From Siphonodentalium dalli (taxonomy: Eukaryota > Mollusca > Scaphopoda > Gadilida > Siphonodentaliidae), in assembly GCA_032622095.1 (NCBI GenBank), contig CP136062.1:155492875-155556874 (forward strand): DNA of 64,000 nt, in the 5' to 3' direction. The stretch's first letter is position 1; every line of letters begins with the position of its first letter. This document shows positions 48,731-63,154 of this stretch, one piece after another. A model generated the notes under the pieces. The model ran no database searches, was not told the origin of the DNA, and saw only the letters and a program-made list of their open reading frames with translations. The position numbers were made by a program, and so were the translations under genes.

Positions 48731-51700
48731 GGGACCGGATGACTCGGAACTTTAACCAGGACAGGCGTGTTGGGACCCTAAAGGGACGGGACAGTAATTC
48801 TAGCTGGACCCGGGCCGTGGCTATTAATCTAACCGCGGGCGGGACAAATCGGTACCCTGACCCTAACCGGGGCGGGACGCGACTCTAACATTAACTGGGA
48901 CGGGACCTTAGGCCTAACCCTAACCGGGGCGGCATCTTAACCCTAACACTGAACAGGACGACGCGGTATCCTAACCCTGACCGGACGGGACCATAAGTTG
49001 TATGTGGGTGTTCGGAACGGATTGTAACTTAACCATAACCGAACCTGGGCCCTACCCCGGAGCGAAACGGTGCGGGACCCCAACCTTAACCCAGACTGGA
49101 CGAGACCGTAATTCTAGCTGGACCGTGACTCATAGTTCTAACCGCGGACGGAACAAGTCGGGATCCTAACCGGGGCGGGACGAAACCCTAACTCTAACCG
49201 GGACGGGAAATAAAGCATAAACATAACCCTAACGGCAGCTTAACTCTAAGACTGAACAGGCCTAGTCCGACCGGACGGGACCATAACCTTTATGTTGGGG
49301 TCGGAGTGACTGTAACTTTAACCCTAACCGGATCGGGGCCCTATCCAGGAACTGAACGGGGCGGGGCCCTAAGCCAGGCAGGACGGGACCTTGACCCAAC
49401 CCTGACGGGACATTAACACTGGCTACACCAATAACCCTAAACCTAAACGGCACTGGACGGCTCTGAACGGGAATTTAACCCTAGCCCTAACCGAGACGGG
49501 ACCATAACGCTAACCGTTAGGGGAACCCAATACTAACCGGGAAGTGACCCCTGACCCTAACCCATTCGGGACGGGAGCTTAACCCTAACTCTAACCGGGA
49601 CGGTTGGAACCTAACACTAACAATACTCGTAACCTGATGGTGGATCCGGATGGTCCGTACATCGGACGGGACGAGCCGGGACCATAACAAGGAAGAGACG
49701 GGACCATAGGACGGTACCCTATCTCTAACCGGAACCCTAACCCTACCCCGGGGCGGAAGTCGGGGGAGGGACGTTAAAACTAATCATAACCATAACCGGG
49801 ACGGCACCAGTCGGGGGCAATAACAATAACTGAAAAGAGGCCTTAAGCCTAACCACAAAGGGGACGGGACCTAAACCTTAATACGGACCAGAACGGGAGG
49901 TTAACATAACTACAACCGGGACTGGTGCTAAACCCTAACCCGTACCGGACGGGCGGGATTCTAATTTGGATGTGGTGGTTCGGAACGGTACTGTAACATA
50001 ATCATGTCGGGGGTCTGACACGGAAATTAATTGGGCGGGACCCAAACACTAACAGGACGGGGCCTATGCCCCAACCCTGACCGTGACGGGACCTCAACCC
50101 TTGGCAAAACTATAACCCAAACCCTAAAGGGACTGGACGGTTCGGGCGGGAACTTAAACACAACACAACTAACCTGGTCAGGGCCCTATCACTAACCGGT
50201 ACGGAGCCTTAAACATAACCTTGGCGGGAGTTTAACCCTATCTGGTACGGGATGTTACTACAGTACTAACTGACAACAATCGTTACCTGGCGGGTAAACC
50301 CGACCGCGGACGGGACGAATCGGGACCCTAACCAGGACGGCACCCTAACCTTTAACTGAACGTAACTGGTTGGAACGGGACCTTAACACTAAACGTAAAC
50401 ATAAAACTGGACGGGGCCAGAGGACCTGACGTTCACACTAACCATAACCGGGACTGTACGGCTCTGGGCTGGAATTTCACAATAACCATAACTGGGACGG
50501 GACCAGTCGGGACCCTAACACTAACCTGGACTGGACCTTTGTCCGATTCCTAACTCGAACTTGGACGGGACCTTGAGCCTAACCCATAACCGGGAAGGGA
50601 CGGGACCACAACAAGGGCGGTATCCTAACAGTAGCAAGAACTGGACGGATTGGAACGGGACCTTAACCCTAAACATTACCCTAAACCGGGACCAGTGTCA
50701 TGGGACGTCCGGGACGTTAACACTAACCTTAACGATAACCCTAACCGGGACTGGACGGCTCTGAACTGGAACTTCACCAGAACCTGACTGCGACGAGACC
50801 AGTCGGATTCCTAACACTAACCGGGACTCGACCTTAGAGCCATATCCCTAACTCTAACTTGGACGAAACATTGAACCTAACCTTAACCGGGACGGGAGCT
50901 TAACCCTGACAATAACCGGGGAGGTACCCCAAGCTGGACGTGGCGGGATGGGACCATAACTCTAACCCTAACCGGACGGGACGAGTCGGGAAACTAACCC
51001 GGGATGGAGAGAGACACTAACCCTACCAGAGTATGACCCTAACCATAACTGTGACTGGACGGCTCGGGAATGTAATTTAGGCCTAACACTAACCCTAACT
51101 GGGACGGACCCTACCACTAACCGAAACGTTACGGTACCTTAAACCAACACCCAACTCAAACCGTGGCGGGATGGGGCTGGACCTTAAGCCTAACCTAATT
51201 ATGAGTGGACCCTGACTCGAACCGCGACATGGTCTTAACCTTAGCTCTAGCCGGGAGGGGACCGTAACACTATCCGAGATGTGACGGGACCGTAAACCGA
51301 GCCCTAACTCTAAGCGGGACTCGACATTAAAACTAACTCTAGCTAATCCGGGGAGGATGGGACCTAACCCTAATCGGGACGGAACCGTAACCCTAATTCT
51401 AACAGGTACGGGACTCTAACCCTTACAGGACGGGATGTAAACCTTAACCCTAACTGGTACTTGACCTTAAACCTAACTCTAAGCCGAACCGTGTAGGGAC
51501 GGGCCCTTAACCATAACTCTAACCGGGACGGGACCTTTAGGTTCCCCTACCCAACCGCGGCGGTGTGTGCCGGCCCTTAATCCTACACTAATCCGAATGC
51601 CAGCGGGAGGACATTAAACCTATCTCTAATCCGAATCGGGGCGGGACGGGACCTTAACACTACCCATAACCGGGACGGGACTGGACCCACACACTGACCG

Positions 51701-51910
51701 TAATCGGCACGGGACGATAAGGGCCGTGACGGGACCCTAGTATAACAGGGATAGATCGAGATGGGACCTTTACACTATAGCACTAATCCTAAACGGGACA
51801 GGACGGGGCGGATCCTAACCCTAACTGGGACGGGACCCTAACCATAACCGGTATGGACGGGATGGGACAGCGGGCGCGGGTAGTGACAGTAACGGGGCGC
51901 GCGGGCGGAG
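48731..51910. repeat. Telomere-like degenerate GC-rich array, unit 2
   Basis: Copy of 31224-34380. It differs by scattered substitutions and has about 26 extra bases at 51701-51726, made of the same motif set. The copies align along their length without large rearrangement. Confidence 0.85.
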
Positions 51911-53000
51911 CAACTCGTAGTTGTGTTGGTTGGGGCGTCACTGTACGTCTGTTTTCGACCAATTGGCACTGATGTTCTAATTTTTTCGGTCCAAATTATC
52001 GCCCCATGCACTTTCACTTCAATGTTCCAGACCGAGCATAGCAGCAACTCATATTCGGACACTTTTTGAAACTCGATCCAAATTTACTTCGGCTAAATCG
52101 AATTCTATCCAGCTATTATTTACATATACTTCTGAACACCTGATATATACATATTTTTTGTTTTGAACTATCAACGTTAGCGTTGTTAACGTAATGAGAG
52201 CGGGTCTCAAGTTACAAAGAGCACATACTAATAACGCTGTCAATGGCTACCGTTTTAAACCTGTTTACCCTGGAAGCCTATAACATTGTAGAGGTCGGTT
52301 GTTTATTATGACATCAAGGTGAACATATCCATACTGCACATGGCGTCACTTTATATTGCAACCAGTCTTTTCGCTTGCTTCTTGAATTAACGAACAGCAG
52401 AGGAATATCTGCTGGTTGCTTTCATGTTTTCATTTCAATTCAATATGTTGGGACGTTTGTACACCCGCAATCCGATATTTGACTAAGAGATGATTATAAT
52501 TTTGCGTAGAAGTACAATTTAGTTTTATCTTATCGAATATGCCATTTCATTTTATGCCATTGTCTGATTTATTTGATTTATATTCGTGAATAATCCTGTG
52601 TCTTTCAATTGTTCTTGGCTGATAGCGATTCACGTGATTAGATTCATATATCTGTATGTGGCTCATGTTATCGTTTCTACATTGTGTATCATGGTTTTGC
52701 ATGCTTCAATATCTACTGGTTAATTTATTTTGGCTTTTATGTGTTAATTTCATTTCATTCGAGTCTTTTGTAACGTACATAAATTGCCCACAACTCGATA
52801 TTTGGCCAAGCGATTATTCAACTTTTGCATAGAAGTAAACTTTATTTTTTGAAAATATCATTTTATCATGACATTCACGATTCATGATTTGTATGATTGT
52901 TATTCATGCGCTCTAAATAATCCTGTCACTTCCAATTGTCGATTCGTGATCTTGAATCACGTGATCATATTCATATATTTGGCGATTGCTCAAGCCGATG
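51911..53000. repeat. AT-rich diverged tandem duplication, unit 2
   Basis: Copy of 34381-35467, with the same internal offset of about 323 bp and a short extra GATTCA-type stretch near 52880. Confidence 0.6.
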
Positions 53001-53350
53001 TTCTATGTTTTCACGTTTACTACACATAGCGATTACGCAGACCAATGTTCTACATGTACGTTGTAATGCGTATTACATTATGTTGATTGTGTTCATGGTA
53101 TACATTGTCCCGAATGTCCTTAACCAGACACCACATGTAAGCGAAAAATAAATTTGTCGGATCGGAATAATGGACTTCTATGTTTTCACGTTTACTACAC
53201 ATAGCGATTACGCAGACCAATGTTCTACATGTACGTTGTAATGCGTATTACATTATGTTGATTGTGTTCATGGTATACATTGTCCCGAATGTCCTTAACC
53301 AGACACCACATGTAAGCGAAAAATAAATTTGTCGGATCGGAATAATGGAC
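53001..53350. repeat. 175-bp tandem duplication private to unit 2
   Basis: TTCTATGTTTTCACGTTTAC starts at 53001 and again at 53176, and the two 175-bp copies look identical. Unit 1 has this sequence once (35466-35640). The seam is GGACTT|CTATG. Confidence 0.9.
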
Positions 53351-53704
53351 TTTGTCTCACTTACTCCCTATGCATGGAAATTGCTTTAATAGGCATCAAT
53401 CCAGTGACATTACATAACTACGGTCTTTACTTATTGTATACAAATTAATAGAAGTTCAGTAAAAATAACTATAATTTGATTAAGTCTCTTTAATCCGTGT
53501 TATCGAAGAAAATATATCGTCAAATGTATAGCGTATTGGGGTACTATTACTTGTACAACCACTTATCTCACATATATCCTAGATTCGTTTCGTTTGCAAC
53601 TGATGCTAAATTGTGTTCTTAGTATTTTGTTGAAAGGTAACTGATATGTATACTGTTGATACGTACGGTTCCAGCTGGACTATACGCACCCCTGATCAAG
53701 ACTT

Positions 53705-54194
53705 AGTGGTCCTGCTAATGTGATGTGATGTGATGCTGGTGGTCTCTGCTGAATTGCTATAATACGATTCGGGCGAACTGATGCTGTTAAGACAAAGTAC
53801 CGTTATTTTTCAAATGTTGTCATTTTCTGGGTGTATGGCTAATACGAGCGGTTTGGAATAAGACCAGTGCATGTTTGGAACATAAAAAACATAGACATTT
53901 TGAACAAATATAATAATGGCTGCTCTGGTGTTTGCAAAACGATGTGAATTGCCATCTTGCTATAGTCGATTTGCCACAACTAGTACAACCAATATAAACA
54001 TATCTCGCAATATATATGTGTTGGAATGTTTGATACACACAATGGCTTTTCATATTGCAGATTTTCCGAACGCCGCACAAACGACAATTTTAGAACAAAT
54101 AACGTACATGTTCTTAACAGCGTAAATTTGCCATGACAGCATCTTAGCAATTCAACAGGGCCCACCAGCATCACATCACATTGGCGGGACCAGT
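53705..54194. repeat. Inverted-repeat element of about 490 bp, unit 2
   Basis: Copy of 35993-36482 with a few substitutions, for example CATCACATC in place of CATCGCATC in the right arm. Confidence 0.65.
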
Positions 54195-54981
54195 GGACCA
54201 GTTGTGATACTGTAATAGGATGAAACTTTAATGGTCTGACTGTAATTGTGTTCGAGGGTACGCCAATACATGGGATTCGTTAATCAAATAATTTATTATT
54301 GCGACAGTTCTTTAATCTTAGTGTTCGATATTCCGAGAGTTCGATACTTAAGAATTTACAGCGACGTGGACATGAATAACAGTCGGGCCTCATCAACATA
54401 AAATAAATGTTCCCCGAGGCATCACCATGCGCAAAAGAATCCCACCGGTATCAAATTTAAACACCATACATACATTTGGGAACAGACAATTAACACACGC
54501 GTATATATAATTGCGTAAATGATACACAAATATCCAAATGTTTGTCTTTGTCGTGTCTTATACATGTATGTTACAACATATGTGACTTATTGGTGCTCTA
54601 TATAAAGATTCACGTACATGCACGTGCGTGAGCGACACATACACGTGTAATAATTTAACGCGATGCTGAAACGGATGCCAGCTTCCGTATGTGAGGAAAC
54701 TACATGCTATTCTGAAAGCTAGCGCGACCTACATGTATATTTACATATTCGCGACTTTCGGACTATCGAATAATCGTAATATCTAACTATCTGACAAACG
54801 AACTGCCTAATTTTTTCGTCATTTGACAAATATACAACATTCATATTTGAGAATAAGTGGGACAGTTGAAGCACAGGTCCCCAGATCAAAGATTTACTCC
54901 ACCCACAATAATACTTAATCCCATAGAAATGTATTCAACTTGGCGGGGCCTAATTTTTATTTATTTTTTTCACTAAAAAAA

Positions 54982-55986
54982 CAGGTTCAAAATAGAAAAC
55001 AAATATTTTTGTTACATAAAGGCCTCATATATACGTAGAAATATATTTTCTTACTCATCAATTTGATGTATCCCGTGTAAAAACATGGTCCAGAAAAACT
55101 CCTGTTATGAGCACAGGTCTGACGGAAACCGGCTGTTGAAATCCCTCGATCGAGATGGAGTCCGCTCAACTGGGTCAAAGAGCCGGATTTTGACCACACC
55201 GACTTGTGCTTCAAAAACGAACTAAACGGTAAGTAGAATATATATATTATACATAATTAGAAGCGGAATCACGGCATCATATCTCTCGTATTTATTGAAA
55301 TAATCAGTTTCATAAAACCGGAAGCAAATTTAAATTGTCCAAAACAAGCCATTTTGTAAGTAAGCACGTAACACTAATTTGTCATTGGCCCAATATAAAT
55401 CAAATATATAACGAAGAAGTAATGTACATACGCTCTAAATATTTACGAAGTTATATTCTTGTCCATGTGTATGTTTTCAAATCGGCATTCGTGTTAATTC
55501 AATCTTTATCTATTCTTTTCATTTTTTATAAATACATATTGTGTTGCATAGAATTATAAATAGTACTCACGGCAGACTCGCATAAAATGGCTGGTTTTGG
55601 AAAATTTATATTTGCTTCCGAATTCATGAATCTGATTTTTTTCAATAAATACGAGAGATACGATGACGTGATGTGGCCAGATTGGTTTGGGTGTGTCAGT
55701 AATTAATTCCGCTTCTAATGATGTATAATATATATATTTTACTTAACGTTGAGAGTTTTTGAAGCGCAAGTCGGTGTAAAAATCCGACTCGCTGACCCAG
55801 TTTAGCGGGCACCATCTAGAACGAGTGATTTTAGCAGTCGGTTTGCTCCAGACCTGTGCTCATATCCGGAGTTTTTCTGAACCAATTTTACACGGCATAC
55901 TTAAAATTGAAGAGTAATAAAATATCTTTCTACCTATATATGAAGCATTTATGTTGCTAACATTATTTTTGTGTGTTTTGAACCTG
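54982..55986. repeat. Long inverted repeat at the unit 2/unit 3 boundary
   Basis: Copy of 37270-38274. Arms are 54982-55331 and about 55608-55986, again with a spacer of about 276 bp. Confidence 0.8.
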
Positions 55987-56432
55987 TTTGTGGACTTTGA
56001 AAAAGATATAACAAATTAGGGCCGTCCGCGTTCGATACCTTTCTATTATAGGAAGAATATAGGGGCGGGGTATTTTTGTTTTTTTGTTCTGGCGACCTGT
56101 GAGTTAAAGATGCCCAAATTTGATAAAATACAAAATACACCTAATGTGACAAAATACACAAAATTTGACAAAAACAAATCTTTGGCAACATAAGCATGGA
56201 CGCTATCATAGACGATATTGGAATGTTTGCTAGACTGACCACAGTCAAACGTGCTAAAAAGTTGCTCTTTTGAAATTCGACATTTGGCCATCAATACTTC
56301 ATAATGATAATGCAGGGTTCGTTGTGCCATTCATTTTCGTGTATACAAACTGTGCATTTGAAGGTTGTTTGCTGTCAAACCGTCAGGGCATCTTTAAGTC
56401 ATCGCTAGCAACGTTAGATGTCCTCACAAAAC

Positions 56433-59400
56433 CTAAGTATACACAATGATGCGAGTCTTTCCAGTAGGAGCGTGGACGAACAAAGTATGAGGAGTTCCAA
56501 CTCTAGAACATCCTACATACAGTTGTCCATGCGAAAATTAAGACAGTTGTAAACAAACAACAAATACAGTTTGGCCTTGAGACTTATTAATTGAAATGGC
56601 ATAGCTCAATTTTTGATTTTAGTTTCTTAAACCGAAACGGAATGTCAGATGGTATGGGGGTGTGCATGGCATAAACACATATTCTCCCTTACCACAGCCA
56701 GGCAGAATAGTAGCCACAATGAAATGCGCCAATAGCTTAGTGACCACCAGCCGTGTTCCGTTGAAAATGTTGCGCAGACGCATGGTTTTGCTCCTGCTTT
56801 CAGCCAAATATTGTGAAGAGGAAGACATGGTGGCTCTAATAAATTAAATTATGTGCGATAGGTGACAACCTCTGATGAATCTGTAACAACGTCAACTGAT
56901 GTGTAGGAATGGGAGCTCCCGGGCATTTCATTAACACGTTTGTTGTTGATGCTGTTCAGTCACAGACATTGGCGCAATAATTGCAAGTTTACATAGACAA
57001 GTAATGTTTTGATAGTGGTCGCGTAGGCTTGAGAATACACGTGAAACGGGGAAGGATCCACACACCATCATCGTCTAAAAACACTTTAGTTTCTCTAAGT
57101 TGTTGTAATGTTCGAGCGAACTGTGCGAAAGCTGGTTCCCATGGAGTTGTGCTCGCAGCGATTTATGGTTAACATGGTGCCGCAACGAAGACGACTTCAC
57201 GCAAGCCTGGTTCCGTCAGCTTTCGTCCCCCTGGTAATGACTGGTAAAGTTTGCCTAAAGTCACCAGACAACATGACAGTGAGTCTCCCCATTTGTGGAT
57301 TTGTATCCCGTACGTCTTTTAATGTTATGTCAATTGCCTCCAATGCTCTGGTATGTGCCACTGTACATTCATCCCATACAATCATGTGTCACGTTCTGAA
57401 AAATTGCGCAAGTCCGGAAGTTTTGGAAATGTTGCAAACCGGAGCATCATTGGTGACCAAGTCCAAAGACAACTTAAAGGCAGAATGAGCTGTGGCAGCA
57501 TTACCCGACGAAGCAACATGTTCGTGACGAAGTTTCCCCAGTTCCAGCAGGTGCATCGTGAAAACATATTCCTCCAGTATGAGATTGCACTCGACCGATG
57601 GTGGAATATGCTACCCTTTATTCGTGTAAAAGTTTTTTTTTCATTTTCATTAATGTATCCGACCAAAGAATCGATGTCGTTGAATGTTTGCCGTAATATC
57701 TCGTTGTCAGAATGTTCAGCTCGGTTCAGTTTGATGCCGACCAAGCGTATGCAGTCCTTTTCCTCGCAAAGCAATAACCATGTCTTCTATATCTATTAAT
57801 GCGACAATGAAGACCTCATCACTGTAGGCACTTTCCATTTCCGGGTATCTTAATTGAACCTGGTGTTTAAAATCTTCAGAAAAATCATCCCGTTATTGGT
57901 ATAGTATTAAAGGATCACAAACTTCACATGTTTTGATGATAATTGCAGAGAATTCAGAGGCTTGTTGCTGAATGCGATGCCGAAGCTTTCATTAAAGTTG
58001 CATTCCATTTGGTATCGTCTTCGAGCAGTTCGCGCTTAACGCATGCTTCTCGGTAAGTAGCGCATACGTCGCCATCCTCAATCCGGAGATCTGCAAACGA
58101 AGTTGGACAACTGACTTCACGTAGGAGTAGTCTTTAAAAAAACATGAATGTTGGTTGGGATGGACGGTGTGTACTCCATAAAGCAGTATCAAGTCTAATA
58201 TCAGCATGATTGTCTAGAGCACCTCAGTTTCTTCAAGTTCATCTGTTGTTACACCACGTGTAGTTGGGTGGTATTGGGTTATAAAACAACGTTTGTGCAA
58301 AGGAATCATCTTGACACAGTTGAAAGAAACCCGTCAGTATAGTATCTCACGGTGATATTGCTGCGTTATCGGTGGGTAGAATAAACCCGCTGACCATTTT
58401 CCAACTGGACAGCAAGTTGTTGGATGGCAGGATGTCGTTCGTGGATTGGAAATCCAGATATCCTCCACAAAGCTTCATTGCTGCTTATATATCGGCCCAT
58501 CGGGTATTGAGTAACTTCATCGTGGACATCTTGCTGACGTGCATGCATAGCAGCATCCGATGTTTTGTTGTCGCCTTCGAGCAATTCGCGCTTAACACAT
58601 GTTTCTCGATAAGTAACACAGACGATGCCATCCACAGTCCGGTGATCTGCAAAAACGTGGGAGGTGGAACCCTTGACTTCATGTAGTAGTCTTAAAAGGA
58701 AACATTCATGTTGGCTGGAATGGACGGTGTATAATCTCCCTATAGCAGTGTCGTGTCTAGTTAGAGCATTGTATTCTACAACAGAACCTCGTTTTCTTCT
58801 ATTCCATCTGTTGTTACGCTACGTGCAATAGGATTGTACCTGGTGATAAAACAACGTTTGTGCCAAGGAATCTTCCTGACACAGTGCTATTGCCTGATTT
58901 GCAGCATTATCGGCGGTAAAATAAACCCGCTGACCATTTTCCAAATGGACAGCAAACTGTTAGATGCCATGATGTTGTTAGTGGACTAAAATTTCAAATA
59001 TCCCATAAAACCTTCATTGTTGTGTATATATCTGATTGCTTTTAAACCACCGTCTCCAGGTCTCCTTCGCATGTAAGAAGGATACTCATCCTCGGCTGTT
59101 TTAGTCTCCAGAATAAACGATTCGAGGTACCGTTTCTTGCACTTATTGTCTTTCATGCACGGTGATTTGTGTTTATTGGAATTGAATGGACCGTGTACCA
59201 TTATTTTGTGTCTCGACAATGTCGAAGAGCCATCTGTCTGTTGCAGGATATGGAAGCTCTGCCGATATGATGGTTTCAAGCTGGTTGGATTGAATTTTGG
59301 TGATGAGCCAAATCAAAATATGCGCATGCGGCAACGAATTATATGGTGGACTTTTGGCACCGCACTGGTCCGGCAATTTGGGACTTTGTCATGAGGTCCA

Positions 59401-60199
59401 TTACTTTCAGTACTAGGTGGAATGTCAGTGAGATAATGTCTGTGGACGTAAGTTTGACCAAGAAGAAGCTCACATTGTGTTTCCTTCCATTTTGAATTAC
59501 ATGTGATTGTTATAAGTAGATCGGATCGTTCGTAATGCCGAACAAAGGTCATGGCATGAAATGACAGGCATAAAAGTCCATACAAGAGACGGTCTTTCTA
59601 TAGTTTCACCTGCCTGTGGAATTCCAAAGTGATAACCCTCTTCCCCATTCACAAACAACAGAGGATACAATAGGACATCATGCTATCTGTGTTTCGATGT
59701 TGCGTCTGAGATTATTATATCTGCATTTTAAAACAATATCCCTGGTTTCATATACCCAACTAGTCACGATCACAGCTACTTCGTTGCATTACGGTGCATT
59801 AAAACGGCGAGCATGCTCTCCAGATTGAACATTGTCAGCATCAATGACGACTTCTTGTTCTTGTCTATGTGCACATTCCAAGGTGTACTTAGACCTTTGA
59901 ACGATATTGGTTGAATGTAGCATGTTCTGTAATTTCACAATGATATCAAATCGTGTTCCTTGGTTTCCGTTGTATCTACTCTGCGTCTGGCTCTGAGGAT
60001 CTCGCACAAAGTAAAGTTGTAGATATCGAGGTTGTTCGTCAGGCAGCGGCTGGAGGGATCCGAATATGTGGTAAACCTGCCCTTGGACTTTATATATAGG
60101 CATACACCCTCCTTCCCCGTTGATATTGGGTCCTATCGATGTCATCTGAACTGCGATATTATAGTTGAATGTTATTCAGAAAATGTTTCGATTCGGGCG
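56433..60199 (-). pseudogene. Decayed Helitron Rep/helicase, copy 3
   Basis: Collinear with the other two copies and broken at the same points. A change near 60143 opens a slightly longer N-terminal frame here (60145-59789), which shows the MTSIGPNINGEGG stretch ahead of IYKVQGQVYH. Walker B and GDFRQTLPV are at 57385-57197 and the HUH motif lies in 59376-59173. Confidence 0.85.
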
Positions 60200-63154
60200 T
60201 GGTGCCCACCAGAAGACAAATCAAAGGCTCCGGTGGTTCTAGACGCATGGTTATTCTCATCGTTCAGATATGTACCCCACATAATATATAATATAAAAAA
60301 AACTGCTGTGTTGAGAGCCCCATGCTATTATAATTAAACTGTATAATTGAATAATGCGCATATCGATCTACAGAGGTACATATACGCGGTTCGTTCTAGA
60401 TGAAACTTCCGAGCCGAACACTGAAACAAACGCAAAAAAATGTATTGATGTCAATTTTGCCCCCATTTGTGGCCAAATTATCCACCACATAATTAATTAT
60501 GTTGTGCATCAGCGACACTTTTTAGAAACGTTTGTCTTATCTATTATGGTCTTAATCCAATTAACCGACACCAATTCCCGTTCAGTATATCATGTAGACG
60601 TCTACATATCAGTTTCTATGAAAATCGTTGAATTAGTTTTATCAATTGTGTTGCTCCTCGTCCGTGATATCAATTCCTGACCCAAAATGGAAGCCATCCG
60701 GAACATTTATGCTACGTCATTAGTGTTCGTATAGCACATATATCTACATATACGTTTGGGGACATCCAGGATACAAATGTGTTGTCAATCTTGGTGGTTC
60801 GCCCCATCATTGACTTCGGCGGTGGAACTTTTGCAACTTTAAATCATACCTTAAATTCCATGTACAATGGACATGACTATATATAGGTTTGGTGGAAATC
60901 TAAATTGACATCAGCAAAGCGTGTATCATGTTTGAGCTCTTTCACTGATGCACAACTGTGACATCGACTTTCTTATCCTTAAACCAAACCATTAGACTCC
61001 CTATAATCGATTACAGAATATTTTTTTTATAAATGTGTGGTCTGTGTCATTTGGGGACCTTTAAACTACACCATTAATGCCACTATGATGGAGCTGGCTA
61101 ACGACTCGTCAACTTAGCATTTCAATAACCCCCAAGGCAAGTATGCAAGGATGACTCGCATTTAATGTCCACAAATTTGAAGGACAGCGAACGAAAGAAA
61201 TGATTTATTCCACCGAGCCCGTTTCTTATACCATTGAATTGTATGATAAATGTGTTTTGGGAGGTCTATTTTACTTTAAACAGTTAACCATATATACCGC
61301 GTTCATATATCTAATGGTGGTATCTTAATAACAGGGTCGTTTGATTCTATATTTTATGGAAATACTAATAATGCAACACGTTCGAAAGAGATTCATAGAA
61401 TTGTGGGTTGTTGTTGCTGCTGAAAATGTTCATGGGGAGTGATAGACCATCAGTAATGATAACGATATGGTACAAGTCTGAGTTAAGAATAAGATTGGAA
61501 TGGGCTTAGAGTAGTCATATCGGTTATCACAGGTAGAGTTTATAGTTTTGTTTAGAATGAGCTGTTAGTACTTTGAATGACTCGGTGTACTCGCACCAAC
61601 GGACTGAAGGCCGTTGGTACTTGCGCGAGTTATTGCTATATATCCATTGCTCTTGTTAGTCTGATAACATTGGATCATTCAACGTGGCAATTTACAAACT
61701 TAGTTGGCGAAATGCTTTGTCCTAGATATGTATATATGTACTTCTGCAACTTTGTACAGTGGGTTCGGGTGTTATATCAGGGGATCCACAAAGACACTTG
61801 TGGGTTGTCAAGTTGCAGGTATCATTTAATGACTGGAGAGGCGAATTCCTTTCGGATGTCGCTGATCATGAGGTAATGGTCGTTGTCCTCTATGTGTCCA
61901 TATAATCAGTACGGGTGGTGGTCGGCGATGAAATGTGTGTATGTGTGATCATTTAAATCACTGCAGTTGAGTCTGGGGCGGGTGTGGTTAATATGTGTTT
62001 GCCTGGTATTAGCTTCATAATAATGTTGGTTAACTCCCTGGTCCCCATTTAGGAACTCTGTAAATTATGCCAGGGATGCATAACTTGTTTCGTTGTGGTC
62101 GATATTATTCCATAGGTCTATTGTTGAGGGAATTGAAGGCAGCGGAGCCGAACGTCGAGGCTTGGGGGAATTGGCCTGTCGGGTCTAAACATTTGTTATT
62201 TGAAAGCTTGTTGGGGTATCAGAGGCTTGCCGGACATCATTTTGTTCCCACCCGGTTTCCTTGTCATCGGAGAAACTTTGAGCCTTCGCAGCAACGTTAC
62301 TTTTGGTGTGAACTATCGATCTTTTCCAAGAGGGTGGTATTTTCAATTGATCTGGGTGGAATAGTTTGGTTAGGGATCTTCTTCCTGGATTATATGGTAC
62401 GGTCGTTGGTTGGGGTATTCATGAGGTTATTCACTTTCTCATAAATTAAAATTTTTATGAAGTATCGGCTCGTTTGCCTACATTGGTGCTCGGCGTAATC
62501 AATCATGTATTGTTTGTCATTTTTGTTTGCTGATGTTTGGTATTCTTCTTAATAGTTTTGTATGCATGGGTTTCACGTTGTTCATCTCTACTTTGAGGTG
62601 ATTTGCGCACTCTGTAGTAGATTGCATAGCTGATTTAAAGAAAACCTTATGAATGCATAGATGTATTGACAGCCATAGTTTGTACGTTTCGGATGACATA
62701 GCATATTGTTTGTGTCGCCGCCGTCATCCCGGATTTGTGAACATCTGGCCACTTCCATAGCCGTCGATCGCACATGAGTAGTAGGTCCTCGGTCGATCGA
62801 GATTTGGGAGGCCGTCTGACCAAGTCAAGTGACGAAATGTCCTTTCTTTTTGTTGTAATTGATCTGTATATCATATTATTACTCATTTTACCTTGTGGGT
62901 CTGCAGTTGTATTCCGTTTTCCCGGATACTTAGTTTATATACTGTCTATTGCACGGAAGCGAGGAATATCGTCCAGAGAACTACGATGTTAGGTATCAGT
63001 AAAATTTGGCGGATGGTCAATCTTTCGTTTTTTTAGTTGCCAAATGAAAATAAAAGCAGATGATCGACAACTATCCCAGCAGACACCTCGGACTACCCAT
63101 CGAATTATGGTCGGGCCAAAGACTGGTACATAGCCGGAGCGGTGACCCGTTAGT
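60200..63154. other. Unassigned right part of block A, unit 3
   Basis: Same as 4591-7544, with the frames 61577-61876 and 62067-62444 matching those of the other units. No recognised gene. Confidence 0.5.

Larger units (their letters stand above)
37899..55610 (+). repeat. Tandem unit 2 (A-C), internally deleted
   Basis: This 17.7 kb copy matches 1-7628 and then jumps directly to sequence matching 28026-37898, so about 20.4 kb (part B) is absent. It also has small gains relative to unit 1: a 175-bp tandem duplication at 53001-53350, about 26 bp in the GC-rich array near 51701-51726, and short insertions near 48586 and 52880. The RGK gene here is reduced to exons 3 and 4. Confidence 0.9.
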
